From Thermoplasmata archaeon (GTDB lineage Archaea; Thermoplasmatota; Thermoplasmata; Thermoplasmatales; Thermoplasmataceae): a DNA stretch of 12,886 nucleotides. How positions within the stretch are numbered: position 1 is the first letter of the stretch; the number at the start of each line of letters is the position of its first letter. The position numbers were made by a program, and so were the translations under genes. Where the stretch lies: positions 1 to 12,886 of the forward strand of contig JAKAAK010000064.1 of the NCBI GenBank assembly GCA_021797025.1, written 5' to 3'. The notes beneath the pieces are model-generated. The model had not been told where the DNA came from and did not search any database. It was given only the letters and a program-made list of their open reading frames with translations. This document shows positions 12,255-12,886 of this stretch, one piece after another.

Positions 12255-12886
12255 CTAATGAAATACTAGAAGCTGCAAAAAAATATTGCGAAAAACACCT
12301 TTTTATTATTCCTGTGGGAAAAAATAAGGTTCCTCATACGCTTCATGGACTTAAAGATGCAACTAACGATTATAATCAATTTTTGAAATTATATAAAGAG
12401 GGTGATGAGATCGCAATGCTGACTGGTGAAACAAATAATTTATACGTTGCGGATCTCGATGTTGAAAAAGATTCGAATCATGCACCTATATTGAAAAATG
12501 GCCAGGTAATAAACACTGGTGAGCAGAATTTTATCAATAAATTCATTGACCAGGAGAATGCTGAAAAATTCAACACCAGAACGATAAAAACGCAATCGGG
12601 AGGTAAACAATTATATTATAGGTTGAAAGACGGGCAAAAACCATTGAAAACCCACACAGGAATAAAAGTACTGCCAAAAGTAGACCTGAAGGGCGATGGT
12701 GGATATGTTGTCGTACCACCAAGTGAGGGACAATATGGAAAATACGAAATTATAGTTACTTTACCAATTGCGTTTATGCCGGATGAACTCTACGAATTTT
12801 GGAGTTCTCTTGAAATGCCTGATGATTCTAATGAGACTATTGTCCCTATAAATTTCAATGATTCTACTCTATCTTTATTAATTAAA
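12251..12886 (+). CDS. PrimPol-type DNA primase/polymerase, 3' end outside the window
   Basis: The first 212 residues match the bifunctional primase/polymerase N-terminal domain of the archaeo-eukaryotic primase superfamily. Markers are IIPVGKNKVPHTLHGLKDAT (19-37), the metal-binding strand YVADLDVE with Asp68 and Asp70, the QSGGKQLYY strand (115-123), and DLKGDGGYVVVPPS (145-158) with the third acidic residue Asp145. The usual SGGxH has Gln120 in place of His, a notable change at a nucleotide-binding position. Known relatives on archaeal plasmids and viruses carry a helicase after this domain; the frame runs off the window, so that part cannot be seen. Start at 12251 is supported by GTGAGGT (12235-12241) and the ATGA overlap. 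Role: priming and replication of the element. Confidence 0.85.
   Translation, partial: MTNEILEAAKKYCEKHLFIIPVGKNKVPHTLHGLKDATNDYNQFLKLYKEGDEIAMLTGETNNLYVADLDVEKDSNHAPILKNGQVINTGEQNFINKFIDQENAEKFNTRTIKTQSGGKQLYYRLKDGQKPLKTHTGIKVLPKVDLKGDGGYVVVPPSEGQYGKYEIIVTLPIAFMPDELYEFWSSLEMPDDSNETIVPINFNDSTLSLLIK

Overview
The window looks like part of an integrative plasmid, virus or provirus of an archaeon, most likely a Thermoplasmatales-type acidophile; the host assignment is inference. Support is the AT-rich sequence, almost exclusive AGA/AGG arginine codons in the integrase, and archaeal TATA boxes centred about 25 bases upstream of start codons (leaderless transcripts) mixed with GGTGAT-type ribosome binding sites inside operons. 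No tRNA, rRNA, CRISPR array or housekeeping gene was seen.

Layout. 1-656 is the C-terminal part of a tyrosine recombinase with a zinc ribbon. A second, 88-base fragment of a related integrase 3' end lies at 1833-1920. 752-4381 is a cargo block: a probable PD-(D/E)XK-like nuclease (752-1654), a two-helix membrane protein with a long cytosolic part (2208-3272), and a small operon ending in a HEPN-type protein with an RNxxxH motif (3440-4381). 5040-5438 is a small basic protein flanked by inverted copies of a repeat (R1) built around the palindrome TTGTTACTGTAGTAACAA. 6458-7787 has a small membrane protein facing a three-gene operon of related small hydrophobic proteins, which recall capsid proteins of spindle-shaped archaeal viruses in form only.

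7788-10560 is 2.8 kb without a convincing gene and is the most unusual part. Inverted 240-base repeats (R2), each carrying an inward-facing TATA box, bound it. Inside are three long nested palindromes centred near 8535, 8970 and 9993. Each is built from its own short motif (TTCCAACCTATT, ATCAGTCCCGAT, TGCGTAAATTCTT), yet all share one plan: several motif pairs mirrored about a single AT-rich centre over 235-285 bases. They may be an origin or partition region, arrays of protein binding sites, or structured RNAs.

The right end is a replication module. An unrecognised 404-aa protein (11775-10561) diverges from an operon of a ribbon-helix-helix regulator (11873), two mini-genes (12034, 12153) and a PrimPol-type primase/polymerase (12251, running off the window). 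The three junctions are ATGA overlaps. A CopG-like regulator next to a PrimPol is the arrangement known from pRN1-type archaeal plasmids. Four TACTAT/ATAGTA half-sites in the divergent promoter are a likely operator.
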